Shown: positions 44,837 through 55,681, counted from the stretch's first letter. The stretch is DNA of 64,000 nucleotides from Nansenia antarctica (GCA_963989245.1 OZ022345.1:24908696-24972695), one strand, 5' to 3'. Made by a program: numbers and translations. The notes: generated by a model not told the origin, from the sequence alone.

Positions 44837-45872
44837 TGTAACCAGGGAGTAGCTGAAAAGGACTGTATAATTTAGGAAGGGGCTGGTTATCTAACTAACT
44901 CTAAGCTAAATAGGCAGTGTAGGAGGATACAGGCAGGGGGCGCCAGCAAACCGTTCGACTAGCAGTTACTATCGTTAGCATTAGCATGGAATTAGCATTA
45001 GCATTAGCCTTGGAATTAGCATTAGCATTAGCTTTGGAATTAGCATACAAACAACTAACACACGGTAACGGTATCACATATGAACAACACATTTATTTAC
45101 AGAACTGATGTATACATCCCCAGATATAGACATTCCCTCCCCGCCGGCCACACACACACTCAATCACTCACTCATAGTCTCTGGCCTGAACAGGCTTATA
45201 GTCCCGGGCTGTGGTGCGCGTTGAGGCCTGGTCGGATGGCATGTGCGTCGAGGAAGGTATCAGACAAAAGGGGGGGGGGTGACGTAGCAACGCGGAGGGA
45301 AAGGGCCGTCTTCGTGGTCCACGACGAGGTGAAGGGCCCAGGTCCGGTGGTCCACGTCGAAGCTCCGATGGAGTCCGCGTTCGGTCGCAGTCCGCTCGTG
45401 GAGGCGACGATTATGTCCAGTTGGCGTCTCGCTTGGTCCAACGTTTAACAGCCGGCTGCTGGCAAGGCTGTCTAACGGGAACACAACTAAACGGGCTACA
45501 GTGGTACACTCAATAATCACTTTCCTGGCGTCTTCAGCTTCTGCACGGGGTGCGTGTGGTCTGAATCCGCCATCTTAGATTGGCTTCTCGTTACTCTCTC
45601 TCGTTTGGTCTCTCTCGTTCTGATTCTCATCACCCACTGACTCACTGAGCACTTCCGTTCCTTATATATACACCACCGAACCTAACATCCGGGTCACGGA
45701 CACACCCCGGATATACTACGTCATCAAACATATACATAAACAGTACAATAATAATACATACACCTTCATAAAACGTACAGAAATAGTATGAAAAATAAGA
45801 AAGGAAATAACAGGGCAAAAGGGCTGATTTCGGGTAAACTAAACTGGCTCTAAACTGTGGGCCTTCACAACA
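44837..45872 (-). repeat. BEL element 3' LTR
   Basis: 1,036 bp. It differs from the 5' LTR at only about two positions that I saw (for example ccaggg/ccacgg near the start, gctttgg/gcattgg near 45,033). It contains a GCTAAT-type hexamer cluster (about 44,972-45,050), a TATA box on the minus strand (tatatataagg, about 45,660-45,672) and an AATAAA signal near 45,090. Confidence 0.9.
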
Positions 45873-45895
45873 GCCGCCCCATGAAACCCTCGGTT

Positions 45896-48800
45896 TCAGT
45901 TAACTAAGAAGGCACACTGGCTAGGCTGCTCTAGCAGCGTGAGGTAGGAGGTGATAGTGTCCTTGGTAATTTGAGGGAGCTCAATCAGGCGTGCCACAGG
46001 TCGGGTGTAAGTGCGACCACCAACGTCCACGATGGCCGTCCGCACCCTTCCATCCGGACCCGGCAGGACCTTGGTCACTCTGCCTGTCTGCCAGGCGGCG
46101 CGTGGAAGGGACTGATCGATCACCAGTACCACGGCACCTTCGGACAAGTTGTCTCTCTCCCTCAGCAGAGTCTTCTGCTTCTCCTCCTTCTCCAGGGCGC
46201 GGATGTGCTCCTCGAAGCAGATCAGAGCGTCTTCCTTGTCCATGTTCTGCAGCTCCTCGTACTCAGCGAAGGTGGGGTTGTCCAGCAGGTACTGCTGGGC
46301 CTCGGACCAGGTGGTGCGGTAGGTGACGTTGGCCATGTTGTCCAGAATGCTCTTCAGCGCCTCCCAGTTCCTCTTCCTGAGCTGCTTGGCTTGTTCCTTC
46401 TCCTTCTTAGCCTTGTAGGCCTTAAACGCTTGCTTCTTCTCACTCAGCTTGGGCAGGGCGCTGTAGCGTGGGTCGTTGATGATCATTCTCATGGCTTGCT
46501 CCCATGACTCGTTGGATGAAACACCCTTCTCCTTCAGAAGCTCTTTGAAGGCCTGCTTGGCCGCCTCTTTTGGGTTCCACTTGTACGTTTTCTTCGCCAA
46601 CTCCGGCCTTTCCTCCTTGGAGGCGTCTACAATACTGGCTGAGACTTCCATGGCTGACGTGTACTCGACGGAGTTGACGGGTGCGTCAATGCTGACCTCG
46701 GCCACGTGAGGGTGCATGTCCACCTGCAGGTGTTCCTCGGCAACAGCTGTTGCCGCCATGGCACGGTAGCGCCACCACCGGGACTCCTTAGTCTGGGAGT
46801 TGTAGTAGTAAGGCTTTCCCGTGTCAGACTTGTACTCCTTCCACGGGCACTTAGACAACATTTGCTCAGCAGGAGATTTCAGGTCGTCTGGTTTCTCCCC
46901 TGAGGACTGTTTAGTCTCTGTGTTGTAGAAGTAGGTCTTCCCATCCAGAGACTTATGCTCTGTCCACAGAGACTTCTTCTTTGGTTGGTCATCCTGTGGT
47001 GAACCATTTGTGGTACTAACTGTTCCAGGTGCACTGGCAGCAATAGATTCCACTCCAGGCGGTCCGGTTGGTCGGTTTGCTTCTTCGGTTCGGACATGGA
47101 GGGATGACGTAGCTCTCCCGTCTCTATCTCTCCCCTCGGTAGCGCCTTGGAGGGCCCACCCAAGCGCAGTCTTAACAGCCATCGGGCAGCCTCGTGGTCC
47201 TCTCAGCGGAGGACGGAGCGACACGATCAGTTCAGCGTTGTCCGAGCCGATGAGAAGGGTTGGCTCCGCTCCTTCTATCGGATGTAGGTCTACTCGCCGT
47301 AGGTGGGAATATCTTGCGCGTAATCTCTCCAGGGGGTAGTCGTAGCGGGAGAGCGCTAGCTGGTCCGCGGTGAAGACATTCCGAAGCCGATATCTGTCCG
47401 ACGGCCGCCCCGCCGGGGAGATAGAGAAGTTGATTCTCGCCCCGGTGACCTCTTTAAGGTCGCGACGTATCGTGCGCAGAGTCAGCTTCTCCGCAGTCCC
47501 TTGGAGCCCCAACTGGCGCGCTGCCCCCTGGAGAAGGATGGTCCGTTCCGACCCGTCGTCTAGAACGGCGTACGTGTCGTACACAGCGTTGTTGTGGTGC
47601 AGTCGGACCTTCACCACCTTCAGTAGGACCTTGGAGCCGCTGCTCCGGGCTGGGTCTAGGTAGTAGACAGGTGTTGCCTCTTCCGGTGCGCTACCGGACC
47701 TAGGGCTTCTGGTGCCCTCCGTGGACCTGGCAAGGGAGACCTCGTGTAGGATGTTGAGGTGGACCTCCTCACAGCGGTTGCACTTTCTCCTCAAGGTGCA
47801 GTTCTTAGCCAGGTGGTCGCGCCCACAGTTCCAGCACCTCTTGTTCTCCTCGAGCCACCTCTGCTTGGTCTCGGTACTCAGGTTGTTGAAGTCACTGCAC
47901 TCATTGAACCAGTGCTCGCTGGTGCAGTACGGACATGGCGGTGGACCTCTCCGTCCCTTTTGAGGGGGTTGAGAGGAATCCTTTCCCTCAGGTCGGGCTT
48001 TCCTCTCTCTCCGAGGCTCCTCCTCCGTGTGCAGCACTCCTACTGGGCGTCCTCTGTTCGAGCTCGGCCCGTCCCAGCGGTCTCCCTTCTCCCTCTCCTT
48101 CTTCGGCTCAGCGTAACCCATGGCGTCTACGTTGGTGTCATGCACTTCCTCCAGTAGGAACTCCGCGAAGGCAGCCATGCTCAGACCCAACTTCCCGGGG
48201 TTACGAACGCGCTGCTGTCGCCGGAACCTCTCCTGCCGGAAGCGTGGGATCTTGCGGAGCAGTCGCTCTACGTTGGAGGTGCTGTTGATCTCGCTGGCGC
48301 CAGCTGGGCCCTGCGTCTTCAGCATTCCAACCAAGGTGTGCACGCGGAGCGCGAAGTCATCCAGCGCCCGGTCATCCTTGATGGGGGCCTGCTGTTCGAG
48401 GGCTTGCAGTTCAGCAAGGGCGTGGTTCCAGGGACGACCGTAGCGGGCATCCAAGTCGGCGAGCGCTCTGGTATAAGGTGTCGGTGCGGAGGCATGGGCC
48501 AGAACCATGTTGTGGGCTCTGGGGTTCCTCACATGCTGAAGGAGAATCGCATATTTGTAGGACTCTGAGCAGGAGTCGTCCAAGAGCGTGTCTAGGCAGA
48601 TGCGTAGCTCCACATACTGGCTCCTGTCCTCGTCCTTGAAGAAGGGGAACTTGGGTCCCTCCACCTGGGGAAACATCCTGTAGTGGATGATCAGGGCTGG
48701 AGTGACGGTCTGGGTGTCCGGCCTGCATGCATTTTGGTGCACTGGAGGACCTAGGGGTGTGCTACGCTCTTGGGGAATGGCTCCCCTCCCGGGCAGCGAC

Positions 48801-49771
48801 GCTGGCTCCCTCTGGGCCGCGTAGCGGTCGGGTCCCTGGTCCTCTTCCTTCCAGGTGGTCAGCTGGGCCTGTAGTTGGACAGTCATGGCGGGGGTCATGG
48901 AGCCATCGGCGGGGGGTTCAGGAGATGGCACTCGAGAGGGCCGTGCGGATGATGCTCTGGAGCTACGGGCCGACGGAGCTCTGCTGATGCACACGTCGCG
49001 CATGGTCTGCATCACTTCCTCCATCTTCTCCGCGTGCAGTTGCTCTCTCTCCATCTGGAGGCGGTCGCGCTCCATCTGGAAGCGTTCACGTTCTAGCGCC
49101 TCCTGGCGCTGTCTCTCCGCCGCGCGTTCCGCTCCGTTCATCTGGAGGCGTTCGCGTTCTAGCGCCTCCTGGCGCTGGAGGCGTTCACGCTCGAACTGGA
49201 GTCGTTCCCGCTCTAACGCCATCTCGGCCTGTTGGCGCTCCCGCTCTAACGCCATCTCGGCCTGTTGGCGCATACATTCGGACAGCGCGGCACTACTCCC
49301 TCTGGAGTGCAGGCTATCCGCCCCAGAGGCAGAACTGCCCACGGAAACCCTGGACCGGTAGGAAGCCACTGAGCGGCAGGAGCTAGGTCTCGAGCGCGCC
49401 GTACTGGGAGGCAGATCGTTAAGGCTGAGGCCCTCCCTCTTCCGCCCGCAGGCGCTGTCGGACCGGGCCTCTCCTTCCTGTTCTTCCGTTTCCACGGCAA
49501 AACCCTGCGGTTCTGCCATCTCATCCTCAGGCTGGTGCTCTTTGAGGGCTGTCTCAGTGCTAGCCACCCGCGCGCCGGCGGACACCTCGGCCTCTCCGAC
49601 CACTGTATCCCGTGGAGTGCGCTCCTCGCTACCACTCAGTGAGCTTTCGAGCTCAAGCTCATACTCCTGTAACCTCGGAGGCAACCGCGGGACTCTCTGT
49701 GGTCGTGGCTCTGGCTCAGGGGGCGGAGAAGGGGGGGTAACTGTCTGGTCTGGTTGGCTGCGCTCAGCCAT
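45896..49771 (-). CDS. chimeric Gag-protease / PRPF40 WW-FF / Pol-tail polyprotein
   Basis: One open frame of 1,291 residues. Residues 1-160 are Pro/Ser/Glu-rich and about 165-265 form a coiled coil of MALERERQQAE-type repeats. About 380-560 is a Gag region (YVELRICLDTLLDDS). Three zinc knuckles lie near 613 (CPYCTSEHWFNEC), 646 (CWNCGRDHLAKNC) and 663. A BEL-type aspartic protease motif AVLDDGSERT is near 735. From about 932 to 1,205 the sequence is PRPF40: WW1 (LWTEHKSLDGKTYFYN), WW2 (CPWKEYKSDTGKPYYYNSQ), an FF domain (WEQAMRMIINDPRYSAL) and a later FF (NWEALKSILDNMANVTY). The last 86 residues are a DUF5641-like Pol tail (VLPGPDGRVRT, GGRTYTRPVARL). Gag would form particles. The effect of the host segment is unknown. 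Start at MAERSQPDQ is the first Met after the primer site. Confidence 0.9.
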   Translation of the reverse strand: MAERSQPDQTVTPPSPPPEPEPRPQRVPRLPPRLQEYELELESSLSGSEERTPRDTVVGEAEVSAGARVASTETALKEHQPEDEMAEPQGFAVETEEQEGEARSDSACGRKREGLSLNDLPPSTARSRPSSCRSVASYRSRVSVGSSASGADSLHSRGSSAALSECMRQQAEMALERERQQAEMALERERLQFERERLQRQEALERERLQMNGAERAAERQRQEALERERFQMERDRLQMEREQLHAEKMEEVMQTMRDVCISRAPSARSSRASSARPSRVPSPEPPADGSMTPAMTVQLQAQLTTWKEEDQGPDRYAAQREPASLPGRGAIPQERSTPLGPPVHQNACRPDTQTVTPALIIHYRMFPQVEGPKFPFFKDEDRSQYVELRICLDTLLDDSCSESYKYAILLQHVRNPRAHNMVLAHASAPTPYTRALADLDARYGRPWNHALAELQALEQQAPIKDDRALDDFALRVHTLVGMLKTQGPAGASEINSTSNVERLLRKIPRFRQERFRRQQRVRNPGKLGLSMAAFAEFLLEEVHDTNVDAMGYAEPKKEREKGDRWDGPSSNRGRPVGVLHTEEEPRRERKARPEGKDSSQPPQKGRRGPPPCPYCTSEHWFNECSDFNNLSTETKQRWLEENKRCWNCGRDHLAKNCTLRRKCNRCEEVHLNILHEVSLARSTEGTRSPRSGSAPEEATPVYYLDPARSSGSKVLLKVVKVRLHHNNAVYDTYAVLDDGSERTILLQGAARQLGLQGTAEKLTLRTIRRDLKEVTGARINFSISPAGRPSDRYRLRNVFTADQLALSRYDYPLERLRARYSHLRRVDLHPIEGAEPTLLIGSDNAELIVSLRPPLRGPRGCPMAVKTALGWALQGATEGRDRDGRATSSLHVRTEEANRPTGPPGVESIAASAPGTVSTTNGSPQDDQPKKKSLWTEHKSLDGKTYFYNTETKQSSGEKPDDLKSPAEQMLSKCPWKEYKSDTGKPYYYNSQTKESRWWRYRAMAATAVAEEHLQVDMHPHVAEVSIDAPVNSVEYTSAMEVSASIVDASKEERPELAKKTYKWNPKEAAKQAFKELLKEKGVSSNESWEQAMRMIINDPRYSALPKLSEKKQAFKAYKAKKEKEQAKQLRKRNWEALKSILDNMANVTYRTTWSEAQQYLLDNPTFAEYEELQNMDKEDALICFEEHIRALEKEEKQKTLLRERDNLSEGAVVLVIDQSLPRAAWQTGRVTKVLPGPDGRVRTAIVDVGGRTYTRPVARLIELPQITKDTITSYLTLLEQPSQCAFLVN
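46152..46975 (-). other. PRPF40A: captured PRPF40A-like segment within the retrotransposon ORF
   Basis: PRPF40 is a U1 snRNP-associated splicing factor whose tandem WW domains bind proline-rich ligands and whose FF domains contact splicing and transcription proteins. Here the segment is intronless and in frame, so it came from a spliced RNA. The join QAFKAYK/AKKEKEQAKQL skips the second FF domain and its linkers. WW1 has KQSSGEKP where KQSTWEKP is expected, losing its second Trp. WW2 passes from KESRW straight into unrelated sequence. Assignment to A over B paralogue is from residue resemblance only. Confidence 0.85.
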
Positions 49772-49789
49772 GCTATCACTACACTACCT

Positions 49790-49807
49790 ATCCGGCTCGA
49801 AGGACCA
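49790..49807 (-). other. BEL element primer-binding site (tRNA-Tyr)
   Basis: The plus strand reads ATCCGGCTCGAAGGACCA, matching the 3' 18 nt of vertebrate tRNA-Tyr including CCA. It is two bases inside the 5' LTR. Confidence 0.85.
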
Positions 49808-49809
49808 AT

Positions 49810-50845
49810 TGTAACCACGGAGTAGCTGAAAAGGACTGTATAATTTAGGAAGGGGCTGGTTATCTAACTAACTCTAAGCTAAATAGGCAGTGTAGGAGGA
49901 TACAGGCAGGGGGCGCCAGCAAACCGTTCGACTAGCAGTTACTATCGTTAGCATTAGCATGGAATTAGCATTAGCATTAGCCTTGGAATTAGCATTAGCA
50001 TTAGCATTGGAATTAGCATACAAACAACTAACACACGGTAACGGTATCACATATGAACAACACATTTATTTACAGAACTGATGTATACATCCCCAGATAT
50101 AGACATTCCCTCCCCGCCGGCCACACACACACTCAATCACTCACTCATAGTCTCTGGCCTGAACAGGCTTATAGTCCCGGGCTGTGGTGCGCGTTGAGGC
50201 CTGGTCGGATGGCATGTGCGTCGAGGAAGGTATCAGACAAAAGGGGGGGGGGTGACGTAGCAACGCGGAGGGAAAGGGCCGTCTTCGTGGTCCACGACGA
50301 GGTGAAGGGCCCAGGTCCGGTGGTCCACGTCGAAGCTCCGATGGAGTCCGCGTTCGGTCGCAGTCCGCTCGTGGAGGCGACGATTATGTCCAGTTGGCGT
50401 CTCGCTTGGTCCAACGTTTAACAGCCGGCTGCTGGCAAGGCTGTCTAACGGGAACACAACTAAACGGGCTACAGTGGTACACTCAATAATCACTTTCCTG
50501 GCGTCTTCAGCTTCTGCACGGGGTGCGTGTGGTCTGAATCCGCCATCTTAGATTGGCTTCTCGTTACTCTCTCTCGTTTGGTCTCTCTCGTTCTGATTCT
50601 CATCACCCACTGACTCACTGAGCACTTCCGTTCCTTATATATACACCACCGAACCTAACATCCGGGTCACGGACACACCCCGGATATACTACGTCATCAA
50701 ACATATACATAAACAGTACAATAATAATACATACACCTTCATAAAACGTACAGAAATAGTATGAAAAATAAGAAAGGAAATAACAGGGCAAAAGGGCTGA
50801 TTTCGGGTAAACTAAACTGGCTCTAAACTGTGGGCCTTCACAACA
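49810..50845 (-). repeat. BEL element 5' LTR
   Basis: 1,036 bp, almost identical to 44,837-45,872. The TATA box (minus strand, about 50,633-50,645) should drive the element's RNA. Confidence 0.9.
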
Positions 50846-50948
50846 GCAACAATGGCCTAAAAAAGGTGTAACCCCCACAGGCATGAATGTGTGTGCAATA
50901 AGACAAATTCTACAGGCCTATACAGTATATACAGTTTATGAGTGTGTG

Positions 50949-52577
50949 CAGGGCCGGAGTGGGACTCATTTTCAACTCTGGAGTTTCATGCCTCAGACCG
51001 GCCCACTTTAGTTCACAACCGATTACAGTATATTACAATCATGTAATTACAACCTTGGTATGTTAGTCTGTAATAGCGGACTCACTGTTCTCTACAGTCT
51101 TCTCTACATTTACAGGATGCTATGTCATGGGTTTGCTTCATTGTTCCCACACTGGTACAACAGCTGACCTGTGCCTTCTACTGTGATAGCAGCAATGGGC
51201 CACCTAGGGTGACCAGGTCCCAACAAACCAAATGTGGGAAAAGGAGTATGTTTGTGTGGGACAATGTGGGCCCGGACCCGCCCCCCATGGCCGAGAGCTA
51301 TGTCTCTCCAATTTTAAAAATATATAGGCTATGCATTTCCATTCTGTTTCCTATTCTGTTTGGTTTATTCAGTAGCATCCAATAATAGACTATGCAGATA
51401 AAAACTTAACAATTCTATAACAAATATATTTTTATTTGAATGTGAACCTCACAATAAAGTATCTGTAGGGGCAGAAAGTGAAGTCAAAGTGCAGTATCAA
51501 TTTAGTATATTAATAAAGAAAAGTAGCCTGACAGTGTTAGGCCTGTAGATGATTGAGTATGTAGGCTATCTAGCTAGCTAACTTGCCTCCCATTTGCAAC
51601 ACAAATGCATTGACATAGCTGTCTAACTCTGCACTCATTCAGACAATGACAGTGATACCAGCTGGTCAAAGGATAAACCAATTGCCCAAGTCATTTTTCA
51701 GTGTTCTACATAGCCTGAAACTACAGATTGTAAGCTTTCAAATGATGTGTCATACATTGAAATTGGAAAATTCGAATTGAAGACGACACAAGTATTTGAA
51801 TGTTGGTGCACCTCAGACAGAGACTGGGAGAAAAATCACTCTGGTGCAGCAACAAATGCTGTTAACAGCTAGCGGCTAACAGTGGTACATCGCTACAAAC
51901 GTCTAACTACGTTTTTAGAACATCACACAACATGCACATGCTAAAAACACATAAATAGATGAACACATTTTGAACACGTCCTAAAACAAAAGTATGTTTA
52001 CAAGTAAAGTGGTCCCTTACCAGTATGTTCAGTAGCCTACGGCAAACGAAACAGTGAATCCAATCCAGAAATTATAAGTATTTAGTGATCGTTAAACTGT
52101 TGTTTATTATATCGAGTGGGTACTTTAAAACTTCAAGTTGGTGAATGAAAAAATACGAAAACTAGATATTGTTGACAGTTTCACTTTACGAGCCCTTTGA
52201 GTCAGCGGGTGGTTCGCACATTCAGCCAGCTCCCTATATCCATGTGGGGCCGTTGCCATGGAAAATGAATGCTGTTTCCTGATAGGCTGAAGACGTTCTA
52301 TAGAATCTGGCCGTTCTGCTGCAACTGAACATGTAGGCGCTTGGTTGCAGCGCTTTTTTGCTTTTTTTAGATGGACACTGGCCCCGTGGCCGCGCAAAGC
52401 GGGACATCTGGTCACCCTATTTATATGGTATCGGCCCAGAATGGTACCGGCCCAGCCGCCCAGAACGGTATCGGCTTGCAAGTACTACCACGTCTGAACA
52501 CTGGCCCAGACCGGCCCAAAACCAGACAGGCCCACCGGGAAAACTCCAGATCCTCCCGATTAGCCACCCCGGGCCTG
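50949..52577. mobile_element. hAT-like element remnant
   Basis: The left end CAGGGCCGGAGTGGG and the right end, reading CAGGCCCGGGGTGG on the minus strand, are related inverted termini with further shared arms (ctggagttt, ccggtgggcc). No target duplication survives. A second hAT-like element lies inside. Confidence 0.55.
51205..52419. mobile_element. nested hAT-like element
   Basis: The ends are TAGGGTGACCAGGT and CTGGTCACCCTA. The interior (about 51,700-52,140) is an inverted, diverged relative of the interior of the small hAT elements at 4,383 and 14,413 (shared 'gatgatgcgtc'-like and 'atatcgagtgg' segments). No transposase, and the 8-bp flanks do not match. Confidence 0.55.
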
Positions 52578-52584
52578 GATATGA

Positions 52585-53172
52585 GAATGTTCTCCCTTCA
52601 GAGTTCCTCATTGTTAGCTATTAAAACATCCTGGGAACAGGATATAGGTGAAGACATTACAGACGACTTATGGGATGATATACTTCTCTGGGTCCACTCT
52701 TCATCTGTATGTGCCAAACATGGTTTCATTCAATGTCAAATGTGATAGGTTTCGACAAAGTCCTGCCTCGTTGATTAACATGTGTTGGTCTTGCCCATCT
52801 CTTCAGAACTACTGGTCCAGTATGTTTGACACATTAACGGAGGTACTTCGGGTGCCCTTTGACCCAGGGTGCCCTTTGACCCAGTTCCATCTATATAAAT
52901 CCATTTCCAAAACGTTTTGTTTTTTCTTCACATTTGTTTCTTCGGGTGCCCTTTGACCCAGGGTGCCCTTTGACCCAGTTCCATCTACAGCTCTATTGGC
53001 AGGACCACTGTACCTAATACAGTGGTCCTGCCAAGAATGAAAGCGGACCTTGTGGCCTTCCTAACCCTGTTAGCTAGACGACTGATATTACTTTGTTGGA
53101 AGTCATTCTCTCCTCCATCCCATGAGGCTTGGGTCAGAAATGTCCTCATTTTAGCAAGCTGGAAGATAACAC
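52585..53172 (+). pseudogene. L1-like LINE ORF2 C-terminal fragment
   Basis: Consecutive pieces in shifting frames read like the end of fish L1-type ORF2: SWEQDIGEDITDDLWDDIL, MCWSCPSLQNYWSSMFDTL and FLTLLARRLILLCWKS. A 94-bp segment around 'gtgccctttgacccag' is tandemly duplicated (52,849-52,985). Frameshifts show it is dead. Confidence 0.7.
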
Positions 53173-53835
53173 ATTTTTTTTTTGTGATCAAATATTTCTT
53201 TATTTTCTTTTAAAACAAACAAACATAATGACAAAACAAGACAACAAGGCCACATCCTGCAATCAACGCCCCCAACAGCCCATACAACCACGCCACAACA
53301 CACAAATTACAATATAGCTTCTAGGTATTAGGGAGTCGGGACATACATTACAAGTCGGGACCCAAAACGTAAAAGAAAGTAAAACAAATAACCCCCACCC
53401 ACCCACCCCAGGGACCAGAGGACAAATCAGTTACAGTTGTGATAAACCTACACTCAACTCAAAAGATTTTTAAGATCGACCGCTGTGGATATCCACAAAT
53501 TAATATTTGCCTCTTTAGCACCATGCATACGGGCTGTAGAGAGTTCCAAATAGACAACATCCCAAAAACTTAAAACCCATTGTTTAAATGAAAGTGAATG
53601 TGGAGGCTTCCAACGTGTGGCAACCATTTTTTTTGCTGCCGTCAGACCAGCAAACAGAATGCGTTTTTTAGTTTGAGGGAGGAGTAACAGGGAAAGATCA
53701 TTGAGGATCAATACAGAAGGAGAAGGGGGTATAGTCACAGAGAGCAGAGCAGAAAGTTTAGAAGCGACCATTACCCAAGCTGGAAGATAATTAAATACAC
53801 ACTGCATGGGTCTACAGCAAATGTTTTCAAAATAT
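53173..53835 (-). pseudogene. antisense L1-like LINE 3' fragment
   Basis: The minus strand encodes FAGLTAAKKMVATRWKPPH and YLELSTARMHGA, an L1-type ORF2 end, followed by a 3' UTR and a poly(T) (plus strand) at 53,174-53,183 as its reversed poly(A). Confidence 0.7.
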
Positions 53836-54285
53836 GACCATAGAAAAATTGCAGTTCCAGGGTATACCTCTGTGAAGCTGGCTGTTGGTTATGGTTGTTT
53901 TTTTTCTTCTATTTTGTTTCTGCTCCTTTGACTACCTAATATTTATCTGTAGCACTAACTGTAAACATTTTGATATGCACCATGAAGATGTTTTTTTTCC
54001 ACTGTCTTTCTTGTTTGTGAAGTTTTTGTGGGTGGGGGAGAGGTTAGGCTACATATACTTTTTTTTAATTTTATTTTTTAAGTATAAATCGGTCTGTTTG
54101 CAACCTTTTTGTTATAGACACATTAGCTTTAAAACTGTATTCTCTGTATGTTTATTTAAAAAAAAACATGCTGATATAAGGATATCCCTCTTCTCTGTTC
54201 TTCTATCCTCTGCTACATAGGTCTGTGTGATACAGACTATCATAATTTGATACACATTGATACATCTAAACAATTCACTCTTCTA
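53836..54285. other. no gene recognised
   Basis: T-rich sequence with long T runs. No exons or element ends seen. Confidence 0.4.
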
Positions 54286-54800
54286 TTTAGTTTTTTTAGA
54301 CTCTTTTTATTGGTGTTTTTCCACAATATCAGCAGTATTCACATTCCAATACATACATCCATTTCCAAAACGTTTTTTTTTTCTTCACATTTTTTTATTC
54401 AGTGATTATTGACATAAGTGCAGATTTGTTGGGCTCCCACTTCCTCCCCTACAACCACTCTGACTCTAGACATCTTTACAGCTGCCATGTCAAGGCACTC
54501 CTGGTAGAAAGTTGCTAGTCTGTGTGATACAGACTATCATAATGATATAAAACGCATTCTGTTTGCTGGTCTGACGGCAGCAAAAAAAATGGTATATAAG
54601 TGGTTGCACTTATCCCAAATCAATTTATCTGTCCCAATCCTAACCATTACAGGCCAAAAGCTAAATACATTTAGAATGACCATAAACAACCCCCAAAAAC
54701 ATATAGAAACACTGCATGTATTTTCATTATGCTTTAGTGTTGTTTTTTCACATGGGGTTTCTGCCTCCGCTACCTCCTTTTGCGACGTTCTAGCTTACTT
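54286..54800. pseudogene. further L1-like fragments, mixed orientation
   Basis: 54,350-54,390 repeats the 'ccatttccaaaacgtttt' segment of 52,901. 54,550-54,595 repeats, in opposite orientation, the 'ttctgtttgctggtctgac' segment of 53,640. The pieces are short and rearranged. Confidence 0.5.
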
Positions 54801-55400
54801 ATTTAGCCAGTATAGCTAGACAATACGACCCTCGAAAACGATCCTCCAGAACAGAATTCCTAAATGACAACTCCTAGCTGGAATGACTATTCCTAGTTCA
54901 TTTAATGACAGTAGACTTTAGGGAATGGTGTGCTAAACGTATTCTTTCAGAAGCCTTCGGGTGCAGGGTTAAATAAACATAGTGTGTCTATCGTTCCTGA
55001 TGTTCTGCTGTCCCCTACTGGTGAACATGAGATGATGCAGCCTAGGGTAATTCCCTTACAGCCACCGTGGGCAGGTGCTGTTCTACAGCTATTTAAACAT
55101 CATTTAGAGGTAGAGAGTTAGTGGTTATAATGGACATACATTTGACTTTTGTCCTTTCCGGCATGGCCAAATAGAGGAGGACCTCCTATGACTACAAATT
55201 ATAATGGTATATCACAGGCAGAGATTTCAAATCTAAAATCATTGAATCACAATCAAGATCGGAGGAATCGGAAGACAGCTTTTGTTGCACGCACGCACAC
55301 ACACGCACTTTACACTGTGTGTAAAATCATCAAATCTAAATCTAAATCGGATTTTTTTTAAATTTTGATTTGATGATTTTATACACACAGACACACACTC
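54801..55400. other. no gene recognised
   Basis: Only short, unsupported ORFs. A partial inverted repeat around 'aaatctaaatctaaatcgg' and 'gatttgatgattt' lies near 55,330-55,375. Confidence 0.4.
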
Positions 55401-55423
55401 ACACTCACTCACTCACTCACTCA

Positions 55424-55424
<1 letters not shown>

Positions 55425-55480
<56 letters not shown>
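55425..55480. repeat. (CA)n microsatellite
   Basis: About 50 bp of pure CA after a CACT run. Confidence 0.95.
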
Positions 55481-55483
<3 letters not shown>

Positions 55484-55681
55484 TTGTTTATGCTACATTG
55501 TGGGACAATATGACTAGGACCTCCCGTGTGGGGACACCCCTTTCTAGACACCGTACAGCACTGAGAAAAATCAGGCATGATCAGAAAAAATTCAGGAACC
55601 AGAATCTCACTTCAAATTAGCAATATTCAATACTTTTTTCAAGACATGACTTCTACCACCCATGTGGGGAGTCTCAGGTTG

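Larger units (their letters stand above)
44837..50845 (-). mobile_element. BEL/Pao-type LTR retrotransposon carrying a PRPF40-derived insert in place of most of pol
   Basis: The LTRs are 44,837-45,872 and 49,810-50,845 (1,036 bp each), starting TGTAACCA and ending CTTCACAACA. Both flanks are GCAAC (44,832-44,836 and 50,846-50,850), a 5-bp target duplication. The intact empty site is visible in arm A at about 22,945-22,955. On the minus strand come the primer site, one long ORF, a purine-rich tract (catggggcggc) and the 3' LTR. Reverse transcriptase, RNase H and the integrase core are absent, so movement would need enzymes from a relative. Confidence 0.92.

Noticed and set aside
46152..46975. 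PRPF40 match as a separate processed pseudogene that merely landed in the element
   Set aside because: It is in frame at both ends with retroelement coding sequence, lacks its own poly(A) and target duplications, and replaces the missing pol domains. Capture during reverse transcription fits better.
45971..49635. ORFs antisense or out of frame over the BEL polyprotein
   Set aside because: Shadows of the 1,291-codon frame, which alone has recognisable domains.
51122..51385. 87-codon ORF as a gene
   Set aside because: It spans the start of the nested hAT element and shows no recognisable domain.
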